A stretch of 11,128 nucleotides of DNA from Candidatus Ectomicrobium neotermitis. Lineage in GTDB: Bacteria > Elusimicrobiota > Endomicrobiia > Endomicrobiales > Endomicrobiaceae. Made by a program: the position numbers and the translations under genes. Below the pieces are notes generated by a model. It saw only the letters and a program-made list of their open reading frames with translations, did not search any database and was not told where the DNA came from. The stretch is from the NCBI GenBank assembly GCA_031283745.1, contig JAITBH010000002.1, forward strand, positions 1-11,128. Direction: 5' to 3'. Positions 1 to 6,131 of this stretch are shown here, piece by piece; within the stretch, counting starts at the first letter, position 1; every line of letters begins with the position of its first letter.

Positions 1-128
1 CCCAAAAACGTTACAAAACCTGTCCCCGAGATTTTTATCCCATTCAAATCTGTAGCCGACTGGGCATAGGCTATACTTCCAACTGCTAAAAAGCTTACCG
101 CCAAAATTGCTGAAAATACTTTTTTCAT
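1..128 (-). CDS. Exported protein, N-terminal fragment (runs off the left edge)
   Basis: Only the first 42 codons are present. The ATG at 126-128 has a strong SD (AAGGAGG, near 134-140). The product begins MKKVFSAILAVSFLAVGSIA and continues YAQ: a Lys-rich start, a hydrophobic core and an Ala-Tyr-Ala signal peptidase I site after about residue 22. The mature part starts QSATDLNG and then has a Gly/Thr-rich stretch, KISGTGFVTF, of the kind seen at the start of outer-membrane beta-barrel porins. The porin idea is weak because so little is visible; export is well supported. The gene has its own promoter and a structured leader. It was too short for a length-filtered ORF search. Confidence 0.75.
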   Translation of the reverse strand, partial: MKKVFSAILAVSFLAVGSIAYAQSATDLNGIKISGTGFVTFL

Positions 129-173
129 TACTTCCTCCTTTTTTCCTTTTGAGTATATTTTTCCTCTAACTCG

Positions 174-213
174 GGTTCGGGTTTTGCATTATGCAAACAT
201 TTTTAGCCGAACC
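174..213 (-). repeat. Nested inverted repeats in the leader of the exported-protein gene
   Basis: GGTTCGG (174-180) pairs perfectly with CCGAACC (207-213). Inside it, TTTGCAT (183-189) pairs with ATGCAAA (191-197) around a single T. Between the predicted promoter and the SD this would fold as a long two-part hairpin in the mRNA. It could be an mRNA stabiliser, a protein operator or an RNA regulatory element. The sequence does not decide which. Confidence 0.55.
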
Positions 214-228
214 TAAATTTCGGACTGC

Positions 229-257
229 ATAAAACCTTTTTTTGATGTCAAAGTCAA
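229..257 (-). promoter_or_regulatory. Predicted sigma-70-type promoter for the exported-protein gene
   Basis: Reading the minus strand, TTGACT (252-257) and TTTTAT (229-234) are separated by exactly 17 nt. This puts the transcription start near 222 and gives a leader of about 90 nt that contains the nested inverted repeat. There is no competing gene start here. Confidence 0.5.
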
Positions 258-288
258 GAAAACAAAAACATTGAACATAGAACTGCTT

Positions 289-891
289 TTATGACCACTT
301 TATATGTGCAGAAAGCAGGGTCAAAACTGCCGCATTTATTATCTGCATCCAAAAATTATCGTTTTTTATGGGCAAACGCCGCCAATCAAAAGCCTCAACT
401 ATCGAGGCAAGCAAAGCGCCCAAAAAAGCAAACAAAGGATTAAACAGAAATAAACCTACGATAAAGCAAGCTAAAAAGCAGGCAAAAGAGCCTTCAAGAG
501 TTTTAGCGCTGGCAATTTTATGTTTGCCAAAGCTCCTCCCTATGAGGGCTGCAGCTGAATCTCCGAAAGCTAAATATAGAAAAGAGGCAAAAACCATATA
601 CCTGTTTGGGAAAACTATCACCGTTATAAGCGCACCTCCTATTGTCCCAATAAAAGCACTGATTCTGTTGACCTCCTCTGACCTATATATGCCATGACAG
701 TATCTGCAAAAGGCATCATTGATGACCTTTACCTTAAAACGAAGAACCTCAAAGAGAGCGCCCCCTGCAATAGCTATGCTAAGCCCAATAATCACAGTAG
801 TTTTGTCTAAAAACCAAAATCCGAAAGCATAAATCAGCAAAAGGCAGTGAAATAGTTTTCTCTTAATCTCGCGTTTTGCGGCTAATTTCAT
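289..891 (-). CDS. Dolichol kinase / phytol kinase family membrane protein (SEC59-like)
   Basis: A 200-residue protein, mostly hydrophobic, with about six membrane segments. The family signature is GDSAAALIGRSFGK at 110-123, followed by K130-TLEGS, the conserved KSxEGS-like element, and a degenerate copy of the (D)DN motif near 177-179. These are hallmarks of CTP-dependent polyprenol or phytol kinases related to CDP-diglyceride synthetases. The family phosphorylates a lipid alcohol or a related membrane lipid; the substrate here cannot be read from sequence. ATG at 889-891 has SD AGGAGC (897-902). It follows rubrerythrin, separated by a hairpin (906-940) that ends only a few bases before this SD, so expression may depend on read-through or RNA processing. 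The N-terminus is Lys/Arg-rich and has no cleavable signal. Confidence 0.72.
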   Translation of the reverse strand: MKLAAKREIKRKLFHCLLLIYAFGFWFLDKTTVIIGLSIAIAGGALFEVLRFKVKVINDAFCRYCHGIYRSEEVNRISAFIGTIGGALITVIVFPNRYMVFASFLYLAFGDSAAALIGRSFGKHKIASAKTLEGSFACFLACFIVGLFLFNPLFAFLGALLASIVEAFDWRRLPIKNDNFWMQIINAAVLTLLSAHIKWS

Positions 892-905
892 ATCAAGCTC
901 CTAAA

Positions 906-947
906 AGAGAGGCTAACCCCAAACGAGAGTTAGCCTCTCTCTTTTTA
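906..947. terminator. Strong hairpin, probable bidirectional terminator after rubrerythrin
   Basis: A perfect 12-bp stem, AGAGAGGCTAAC (906-917) with GTTAGCCTCTCT (929-940), and an 11-nt loop. The plus strand continues CTTTTT; the minus strand continues with only TTTT before the SD of the next gene. It lies 14 nt beyond the rubrerythrin stop and most likely ends or attenuates the superoxide reductase/rubrerythrin transcript. Confidence 0.7.
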
Positions 948-954
948 TCTGTCA

Positions 955-1533
955 TCAGAAATTCTCAGCTAATTCTTCCATATATGCCTTAGGGTGCAGG
1001 CATGCCGGGCAAAGATCAAGCGCCGTTTTGCTCTCATAAACATAACCGCAATTGCGGCATCTCCACTTGATGACCGACTTTCTTGAAAAAACTTCGCCGT
1101 TTTCTAAGTTTTGGGCAAGCTGAACATATCTTGCCTCATGATGCTTTTCTGCTACTGCAATTTTCCTGAATGTCTCAGCAATCACATCAAAACCTTCCTC
1201 TTGTGCTACTTTTGCAAAGTCTGGGTAAACCTCAAGCCATTCCTCTTTTTCTCCGGCTGCTGCAGCCTTTAGGTTTTCTAAAGTGGTGCTTATCACACCC
1301 GCTGGAAATGACGCAGTTATTTCAACCGTGCCTCCATCTAAAAACTTGAAAAACCTCTCGGCATGCTCTTTTTCATTTGCAGCAGTGTCAAGGAAGAATG
1401 CTGATATTTGCTCTAAACCCTCTTTCTTGGCTTTTGAGGCAAAGAATGTATACCTGTTTCTTGCTTGGGATTCCCCCGCAAAAGCCTTGAGCAAATTCTT
1501 TTCCGTCTCCGTTCCTTTTACTGACTTAACCAT
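955..1533 (-). CDS. rbr: Rubrerythrin
   Basis: A 192-residue protein of normal family length. Residues 1-145 form the ferritin-like four-helix diiron domain, with GESQARNRY (E21), NEKEHAE (E54, H57), E95/E98 and AEKHHEARY (E129 onward) as diiron ligands. Residues 155-192 form the rubredoxin domain with C159, C162, C175 and C178. The enzyme reduces hydrogen peroxide in the cytoplasm of anaerobes, taking electrons from rubredoxin-type carriers. ATG at 1531-1533 has an excellent SD, AAGGAGGT, lying in the last codons of the upstream gene. The start overlaps the superoxide reductase ORF by 8 nt, which indicates translational coupling: one enzyme makes peroxide from superoxide and the next removes it. 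Confidence 0.97.
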   Translation of the reverse strand: MVKSVKGTETEKNLLKAFAGESQARNRYTFFASKAKKEGLEQISAFFLDTAANEKEHAERFFKFLDGGTVEITASFPAGVISTTLENLKAAAAGEKEEWLEVYPDFAKVAQEEGFDVIAETFRKIAVAEKHHEARYVQLAQNLENGEVFSRKSVIKWRCRNCGYVYESKTALDLCPACLHPKAYMEELAENF

Positions 1534-1969
1534 TTATTACCTCCTTTTTTGATATTTGCGTCTCGTTAAACCAAAGCCCGTGTAAGTTGCAAAACCCAAT
1601 AACCTCAATTTTGCCCTCAGTTTTTGCGTCTACATAAATTTTAGCTATGGGCAAAACCGCAGGACTAAACTTTATACGAGATACATATTTATTGTTTACA
1701 TAAAAGTCAGCATATTCGATGTGATGCTCCGCCATCATCGGGTGAATGATCTCACCAAATTTAACCTTTGCGCTGATTCCAACATCTTTGTGTTTTACCG
1801 ATAAGACTGGAATATGCTTTTTTTCGCTCTCGCCCGTTGCCGCCTTAAAGTCGGGCGTTTTGTAAGCATTTTCTATCTCATCAAAACTGCTCTGCCCGCA
1901 AACGGGGCATCTCTCAATTTTCCCTTCTAATGACACGAAATTACAAGTCCTGCATACAAAGTGTTTCAT
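1526..1969 (-). CDS. dfx: Superoxide reductase (desulfoferrodoxin type)
   Basis: A 147-residue protein reducing superoxide to peroxide without releasing oxygen. The C-terminal domain (about 48-147) carries the iron centre ligands: H52 in KKHIPV, H76 in HPM, H82 in EHHI, then C127 and H130 in FCNLHG. The lysine just before H52 matches the family's catalytic Lys. The N-terminal domain has C6-x2-C9 and C21-x2-C24. Classical desulfoferrodoxins have adjacent cysteines in the second pair; CPVCG here is more rubredoxin-like. The start is ATG 1967-1969, with GAGGAG upstream; the frame is open farther upstream but that part has no SD or homology. It overlaps rubrerythrin by 8 nt. Confidence 0.93.
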   Translation of the reverse strand: MKHFVCRTCNFVSLEGKIERCPVCGQSSFDEIENAYKTPDFKAATGESEKKHIPVLSVKHKDVGISAKVKFGEIIHPMMAEHHIEYADFYVNNKYVSRIKFSPAVLPIAKIYVDAKTEGKIEVIGFCNLHGLWFNETQISKKEVING

Positions 1970-1996
1970 ATTTTTCTCCTCTTTTCTTTTTTTGAT

Positions 1997-2011
1997 AGCG
2001 GAAAATCCGCT
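1997..2011. repeat. Short hairpin in the superoxide reductase leader
   Basis: AGCGGA (1997-2002) and TCCGCT (2006-2011) form a 6-bp stem around AAA, about 28 nt upstream of the superoxide reductase start. No T-run follows on the minus strand, so it is not a terminator. I see no convincing -35/-10 pair between the zinc-ribbon gene and superoxide reductase. Confidence 0.35.
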
Positions 2012-2024
2012 CCTTTTTGGCGCT

Positions 2025-2047
2025 AAAAAGACATTATCTGTCTTTTT
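2025..2047. terminator. AT-rich inverted repeat at the end of the zinc-ribbon gene, possible weak terminator
   Basis: AAAAAGACA (2025-2033) and TGTCTTTTT (2039-2047) form a 9-bp stem with a 5-nt loop, with T5 in either direction. The minus-strand stem includes the last codons of the zinc-ribbon gene. The stem has few G-C pairs, so termination would be partial. It may separate the sugar/iron-sulfur transcript from superoxide reductase/rubrerythrin. Confidence 0.4.
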
Positions 2048-2225
2048 GCCCTTTGCAAGCTGGGCATTGCTTATACTCTGCCGCATACTCGGCGCCGCAA
2101 TCAGGGCAAACTTTTATGTTTTTGTCGGCATTCCTTTGGCTATGGCAAGGCGAACAAAAAGACGGGGAAAGGCAGGAATGTTTTAACTCATTTTCACAGT
2201 AGGGGCAGGAACATTTATTTTTCAT
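2034..2225 (-). CDS. Small cysteine-rich zinc-ribbon protein of unknown function
   Basis: A 63-residue protein with ten cysteines: C5, C7, C10, C18, C24, C27, C40, C43, C54 and C57. The pair C40-PDC-C43 with C54-PAC-C57 is a clear zinc-ribbon/rubredoxin-like knuckle, and the N-terminal CPYC with CSPC could form a second metal site. There is no signal peptide. The ATG (2223-2225) lies inside the end of iscU (11-nt overlap), preceded by GGGGGT, so translation is probably coupled to iscU. The plus-strand ORFs opposite it show no recognisable domain. The operon position suggests a role in metal or redox handling, but no function can be assigned. Confidence 0.7.
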   Translation of the reverse strand: MKNKCSCPYCENELKHSCLSPSFCSPCHSQRNADKNIKVCPDCGAEYAAEYKQCPACKGQKDR

Positions 2226-2601
2226 TTCTTACCCCCTTTTTGAGATAGTCCTCAATAGCTTTATGCAAGGCGTCTGCACCTAAATTTGAACAGTGCATTT
2301 TGTTTGGAGGCAAGCCGCCAAGCTCTTTTGCAACCGCCGCATTAGTTAGCGCCATCGCCTCGTCTATGGTTTTGCCGATAGCCATCTCTGAAACCATAGA
2401 GGAAACTGCAATAGCAGCCCCGCAGCCGAAAGTCTTAAATTTAACATCTGCTATCTTGCCGCCCTCAACCTTTATGTAGAAAGTCATCATATCGCCGCAG
2501 ACTGGGTTGCCTACCTCGCCAACTCCATCTGCCTTTTCAATTTCCCCAACATTGCGGGGATTTGAAAAATGATCCATCACCTTATCCGAATAAAAAGCCA
2601 T
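2215..2601 (-). CDS. iscU: Iron-sulfur cluster scaffold protein IscU / NifU N-terminal type
   Basis: A 128-residue stand-alone scaffold of typical length. Conserved ligands are C35 and D37 in GNPVCGD, C60 in FGCGAA and C104 in NKMHCSNL, preceded by H103. The protein builds [2Fe-2S] or [4Fe-4S] clusters in complex with an IscS/NifS cysteine desulfurase and hands them to apoproteins. ATG at 2599-2601 has SD AAAGGAGA, overlapping the rubredoxin stop codon 10 nt upstream. Its natural partner is encoded two genes upstream but lacks the PLP lysine, so where the sulfur comes from is unclear. No NifU C-terminal domain is present. Confidence 0.95.
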   Translation of the reverse strand: MAFYSDKVMDHFSNPRNVGEIEKADGVGEVGNPVCGDMMTFYIKVEGGKIADVKFKTFGCGAAIAVSSMVSEMAIGKTIDEAMALTNAAVAKELGGLPPNKMHCSNLGADALHKAIEDYLKKGVRNEK

Positions 2602-2611
2602 ATTCTCTCCT

Positions 2612-2776
2612 TTATTCCTCTAACAAATAAAAACCCTCTTTGACCGCCCCGCATATCGGACAAACCCAATTGTCGGGCAGATCAGCAAAAAGGGTATTTA
2701 TCTCTATTCCATTATCAATATCCCCTCTCTCGGGGCTATAAACATACTTGCACAATGAACATACAAACTCTTCCAT
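2612..2776 (-). CDS. Rubredoxin
   Basis: A 54-residue protein found by reading the gap between iscU and the IscS-like gene. It has the two rubredoxin knuckles, C6-SLC-C9 with KYVY after it and C39-PIC-C42 with GAVK after it, plus the usual PERGD and LPDNWVCP stretches between. It is a one-electron carrier with a single Fe(Cys)4 site in the cytoplasm, the expected donor to superoxide reductase and rubrerythrin encoded downstream. ATG at 2774-2776 has SD GGAGGT. The stop lies 10 nt before iscU and 45 nt after the IscS-like stop, within one apparent transcript. Confidence 0.95.
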   Translation of the reverse strand: MEEFVCSLCKYVYSPERGDIDNGIEINTLFADLPDNWVCPICGAVKEGFYLLEE

Positions 2777-2821
2777 TTTTACCTCCTTTTCCTTCTTTTT
2801 TACGGCTATATCTAAATTTGA

Positions 2822-4081
2822 TTAATCTTCGTTTTCATTTTCGTGATCATGGCTGTCCGAAAAATCCGTCCCCGGTCCCGCCTCTTTTCTTTTGCCCGTC
2901 TTTTGGAAATATGAATACAAAGGGGACATCGCTCTAAGCTGCTCAACTATCTGAGGCAGAACTTCCAAAATATAGTTTATCTCGTCATCAGTATTGTATT
3001 TGGACAATGTAAAAATTAAAGACCCTTGCGCCACAGCAACATCTACACCTATAGCTTTTAGAACTTGGGAGAGCTTTAAGTCTTTTGCAGCGCATGCCGA
3101 GCCGCTTGCGGCTATTATCCCTTTAGCATCTAACATCAAAAACAACGCCTCTCCCTCTACAAACTCAATGCTGAAATTGACATTGCCCGGCAAACGGCTG
3201 TTGAGGTTTGACGGGCCGTTTAAGTAAATATGCGGAATAAGAGTAGGCAGCTTTGTTATCAATGTGTTCCTCAACTTAGATGTCCGCAGACTATTTATGT
3301 CTATCTCGTCTTTTAAGAATGTGCAGGTTGTGCCAAAACCAAATATCGATGGAAGGTTTTCTGTTCCTGCCCTTTTGCGGCCCTCTTGAACGCCGCCGTC
3401 AATCTGAGGAATGAGCGGGCAGCCTTTCTTGACAAACAAAGCCGCAGCACCCCGCGGCCCGTAAATAGAACTTGATGAAAAGCTGAGTGCATCTATTGGC
3501 AGCTGCTTAACATCTATCGGCAAAACCCCTACAGCACCTACTCCATCGCTATGAAAAACCGCCGTGCTGTTTTCTTTTACTATCCCCGCTAACTTTTTAA
3601 TGTTTTGAATTGCACCGATTTCGGGGTTGGCATATTGCAAAGAGACAAGAATTGTATCTTTGCGTAAAAGACTTTTTAGCTCGGCTTCATTTATAAAACC
3701 CTCTCTGTCTACACCGACATAATCTATTTCAAAACCTTCGCTTTCAAGCTTTTTGGCTGAGTTGGTGATTGAAAAATGTTCAATCTGCGAGATGATTATA
3801 TGGTTGCCCTTTCCTTTTAAGGCTTGGGCTATACCTTTAAGCGCTAGATTGTTTGACTCAGTCCCGCATGAAGTAAAAACTATCTCCCGCACCTCCGCAT
3901 TTATGAGCGAGGCGACCGCAGTTCGGGCATTTTCTAATGCCTCTTTTGAGCGGCTACCCATCTCATAAACGCTTTGAGGGTTGGCATAGTATTGCAAAAA
4001 GAAGGGCCTCATAGCTTCAAGAACCCTGATGTCTATCTGGGTGATAGACTGGTTATCGCAATAGATTATTGGTTTGTTCAT
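2822..4081 (-). CDS. IscS/NifS-like protein lacking the PLP lysine (probably not a standard cysteine desulfurase)
   Basis: A 419-residue fold-type I aminotransferase-family protein that aligns with IscS/NifS end to end without gaps at the active site. Conserved parts are FTSCGTESNN (67-78), EH at 101-102 (the PLP-stacking His), NPEIG (152-156), HSD with D179, QEGRKRAGTEN (232-242) and SGSACAAKDL (326-335) with catalytic C330. The normal SGHK(I/F)YGPKG motif reads SSSSIYGPRG at 202-211, so the Schiff-base Lys is S205, the adjacent phosphate-binding His is S204, and the Gln of DxxQ is G182. The tail keeps MSPLY (385-389), resembling the IscU-contact SPLWE end, then has an extra acidic/His-rich extension. 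The ATG overlaps the EIIA stop (ATGA). Archaeoglobus fulgidus IscS, which as I recall also lacks this lysine and was proposed to supply a cluster ligand, is a precedent. Confidence 0.9.
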   Translation of the reverse strand: MNKPIIYCDNQSITQIDIRVLEAMRPFFLQYYANPQSVYEMGSRSKEALENARTAVASLINAEVREIVFTSCGTESNNLALKGIAQALKGKGNHIIISQIEHFSITNSAKKLESEGFEIDYVGVDREGFINEAELKSLLRKDTILVSLQYANPEIGAIQNIKKLAGIVKENSTAVFHSDGVGAVGVLPIDVKQLPIDALSFSSSSIYGPRGAAALFVKKGCPLIPQIDGGVQEGRKRAGTENLPSIFGFGTTCTFLKDEIDINSLRTSKLRNTLITKLPTLIPHIYLNGPSNLNSRLPGNVNFSIEFVEGEALFLMLDAKGIIAASGSACAAKDLKLSQVLKAIGVDVAVAQGSLIFTLSKYNTDDEINYILEVLPQIVEQLRAMSPLYSYFQKTGKRKEAGPGTDFSDSHDHENENED

Positions 4082-4548
4082 GACTTTGCCTTTTTGGCAA
4101 GTTCAGCTCTGAGGAATTTGTAAATTTCTATCGGAGTGGCTTTTGCTTTGAGTTGAACTTGAAAATCGTCGTCAACGAGCAATGCGGAAAGCGTCGAGAG
4201 TATTCTTAAATGCGAGGACCCGGCGCCCTGCGGTGCTAAAAGAGAAATAACATAATCCACCGGTTTGCCGTCAAGGGTTTTCCACTTTTTGAAGGGAATT
4301 GGTTCCTCTAACTTTAAGATGACTATCGCCGCATAATCGATGGCATCGCCTATAGCGTGAGGAATGGCAAAACCTGACTCCGTTCCAGTGCTGCCTTGCT
4401 TTTCCCGTGCTTTTAGCCCATCGAGTATTCCGTATTTATTGTTGGCATAACCGCTTGCAATTGCTGTGTCGGCTATGATCCCAAAAATTTCTTCCCTGTT
4501 TGATGCTTTAACTCCAACCTTGATATTGCTATCAATTAAAACTTCCAT
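4078..4548 (-). CDS. PTS EIIA domain protein, fructose/mannitol type
   Basis: A 156-residue single-domain protein of normal length. The phosphorylated histidine is H64 in the family motif GFAIPHA, and S/T-rich residues precede it. It takes phosphate from HPr and passes it to the EIIB cysteine of the permease encoded upstream. ATG at 4546-4548 has a strong SD, GGGAGGT. It is separated from the EIIBC gene by 98 nt that hold a GC-rich hairpin, while its own stop overlaps the next start by ATGA. Fructose-type EIIA domains are also used as nitrogen-PTS regulators (PtsN), but the adjacent EIIBC gene favours sugar transport. Confidence 0.92.
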   Translation of the reverse strand: MEVLIDSNIKVGVKASNREEIFGIIADTAIASGYANNKYGILDGLKAREKQGSTGTESGFAIPHAIGDAIDYAAIVILKLEEPIPFKKWKTLDGKPVDYVISLLAPQGAGSSHLRILSTLSALLVDDDFQVQLKAKATPIEIYKFLRAELAKKAKS

Positions 4549-4576
4549 AATTTACCTCCCGCCTTTATTTAAGTAA

Positions 4577-4606
4577 GGGAGCCGCTTATGCAAAATCGCG
4601 GCTCCC
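4577..4606. repeat. Intercistronic GC-rich hairpin between the EIIBC and EIIA genes
   Basis: GGGAGCCGC (4577-4585) pairs perfectly with GCGGCTCCC (4598-4606), with a 12-nt loop. On the minus strand TTACTTAAAT follows instead of a clean T-run, so full termination is unlikely. It fits an RNA-processing, mRNA-stabilising or attenuating structure that would let PTS permease and the downstream EIIA/iron-sulfur genes be expressed at different levels. Confidence 0.55.
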
Positions 4607-4646
4607 TCCTGTTGAGACCGCTCTTTTAAGACAATAGGTCAAAGCC

Positions 4647-6104
4647 TCATGCTATGCCTTTATCTCTCAAGTAACGTCTCTTTTGAATAAGCCCTAAAAT
4701 TGTTCCTGCTATAACGCTGCCTATCAAGATGACTATAACCCAAAGCAAAGCGTCAAACCAACCTCTATGCGAAACTGCCGCTATTGCGGGCAAAACTAAA
4801 AACCCGCCGTGAGGGGCTGGAACCTGAATTTGCAAAGCATAAGACAAAACCGCCGCTATCGATGAGCCAAACATAAAAGTAGGCAAAATGCGGAGCGGGT
4901 CTTTTGCTGCAAAAGGAATTGCGCCCTCTGTGATATGAGTTGCACCAAGTATTATGTTGACAAGCCCGGCATTGTATTCGCTCATATCGAAGTATTTCTT
5001 AAACACGATGACTGCAAAAGCAGTGGTCAGCGGCGGTGCAATACAGGCAGCCGATACGCCCGCCATAAAGAAATAGTTCCCTTGAGCAAGTAAAACGGTG
5101 CCTGTTACATAAGCCGCTTTGTTTACCGGCCCGCCCATATCAAAAGCCGCCATACAGCCGACTATGATTCCAAGTATCAACGGATTAGACTCTTGGAAAC
5201 CGCTCAAGAACTTCATCATCCACTCATTTACGCCGTTCATCGGGTCTGATAAGAAAACCATTATCGAGCCGCCGATAAAAACGCCTAAAACTGGGAACAA
5301 GAAAATCAGCTTTACGCCCCTTAAAGTTTCGGGCAAATCTTTGAGCAAACGGTCAAGAAAAAGAATCAAGTAGCCGCTCATAAACCCTGAAACGATGGCG
5401 CCTAAAAAGCCCGTTCCGCCGTTTAAGGCGATCATTCCCGTAACAAAACCAACCACCAAGCCCGGACGCTTAGCTATGCTTTGCGCAATAAAGGCTGACA
5501 AAACTGGAACCATCAAGCCCATAGCAGCGCCGCCGATGTTTTTTATCATTGCAGCAAATGAATTGTATTGATCGCTTGAAGGGTCTGCCGAATAAATTCC
5601 AAACAGGAATGAAATGGCTATCAGAACACCACCGCCCACAACAAAGGGGATCATATGGGATACGCCGTTCATCAAATGTTTGTAGATCTGCCTGCCGACG
5701 CTTTCATTTGAGCTGCTTGAAATGTCATCGCCCTGCTCAAGCGGAGACGATGATGAGGCTGAGGGCTTTTGAACTTTACCTTTATAAATGCTCACACCTT
5801 TGCCTGAGAGGGCATTGGCTATAAGCTCATCAGGATTTCTCAAAGCTTTTCCAACCGGCACTACAAGTGCTTTTTTACCTGCAAACCTGTCTCCATTGAC
5901 ATCTTTATCTGCGGCAATAATGACAATATCTGCTTCCTGAATTTCTTGGGGAGTGAGGGCATTTTCTACGCCCGCCTGACCGTGCGCTTCTAATTTGATC
6001 GTTACCCCAGCCTTTTTGGCTGCTCTTTCAAGCGCCTCTTTTGCCATATAGGTATGTGCAATACCTGTAGGGCAGCCTGTCGCTCCAACAATTTTGTAAC
6101 TCAT
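4647..6104 (-). CDS. PTS fructose-type permease, EIIBC fusion
   Basis: A 485-residue membrane permease importing and phosphorylating its sugar, probably fructose to fructose 1-phosphate. Residues 1-100 are the EIIB domain, with phosphocysteine C11 in VGATGCPTGIAHTYMA. A Ser-rich linker follows, then EIIC (about 130-485) with many membrane segments and the family motifs GGPVNKAAYVTG, PPLTTAFA and GATHITEGAIPFAAKDP. I chose ATG 6102-6104, which has SD GGAGGT at ideal spacing, over the ATG 12 nt upstream that overlaps this SD. It lies 27 nt after fruK. EIIA is encoded separately downstream, and no EIIA or HPr domain is fused here. Confidence 0.94.
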   Translation of the reverse strand: MSYKIVGATGCPTGIAHTYMAKEALERAAKKAGVTIKLEAHGQAGVENALTPQEIQEADIVIIAADKDVNGDRFAGKKALVVPVGKALRNPDELIANALSGKGVSIYKGKVQKPSASSSSPLEQGDDISSSSNESVGRQIYKHLMNGVSHMIPFVVGGGVLIAISFLFGIYSADPSSDQYNSFAAMIKNIGGAAMGLMVPVLSAFIAQSIAKRPGLVVGFVTGMIALNGGTGFLGAIVSGFMSGYLILFLDRLLKDLPETLRGVKLIFLFPVLGVFIGGSIMVFLSDPMNGVNEWMMKFLSGFQESNPLILGIIVGCMAAFDMGGPVNKAAYVTGTVLLAQGNYFFMAGVSAACIAPPLTTAFAVIVFKKYFDMSEYNAGLVNIILGATHITEGAIPFAAKDPLRILPTFMFGSSIAAVLSYALQIQVPAPHGGFLVLPAIAAVSHRGWFDALLWVIVILIGSVIAGTILGLIQKRRYLRDKGIA

Positions 6105-6131
6105 TTCTACCTCCATATCCCCTGTGGGGGT

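Noticed and set aside
368..697. Plus-strand 109-codon ORF opposite the lipid-kinase gene
   Set aside because: Lys/Ala-rich composition typical of an antisense shadow; no SD and no domain.
1526..2086. Superoxide reductase extended to 2086 (186 residues)
   Set aside because: The upstream 39 codons overlap the zinc-ribbon gene and an inverted repeat and have no family similarity; ATG 1967-1969 has the SD.
1992..2202. Two plus-strand ORFs opposite the zinc-ribbon gene
   Set aside because: The minus strand has SD, coupling to iscU and regular CxxC motifs; the plus-strand products show no recognisable domain.
4647..6116. EIIBC start at 6116
   Set aside because: That ATG overlaps the GGAGGT that serves the ATG at 6104, and the EIIB domain begins directly after the latter.
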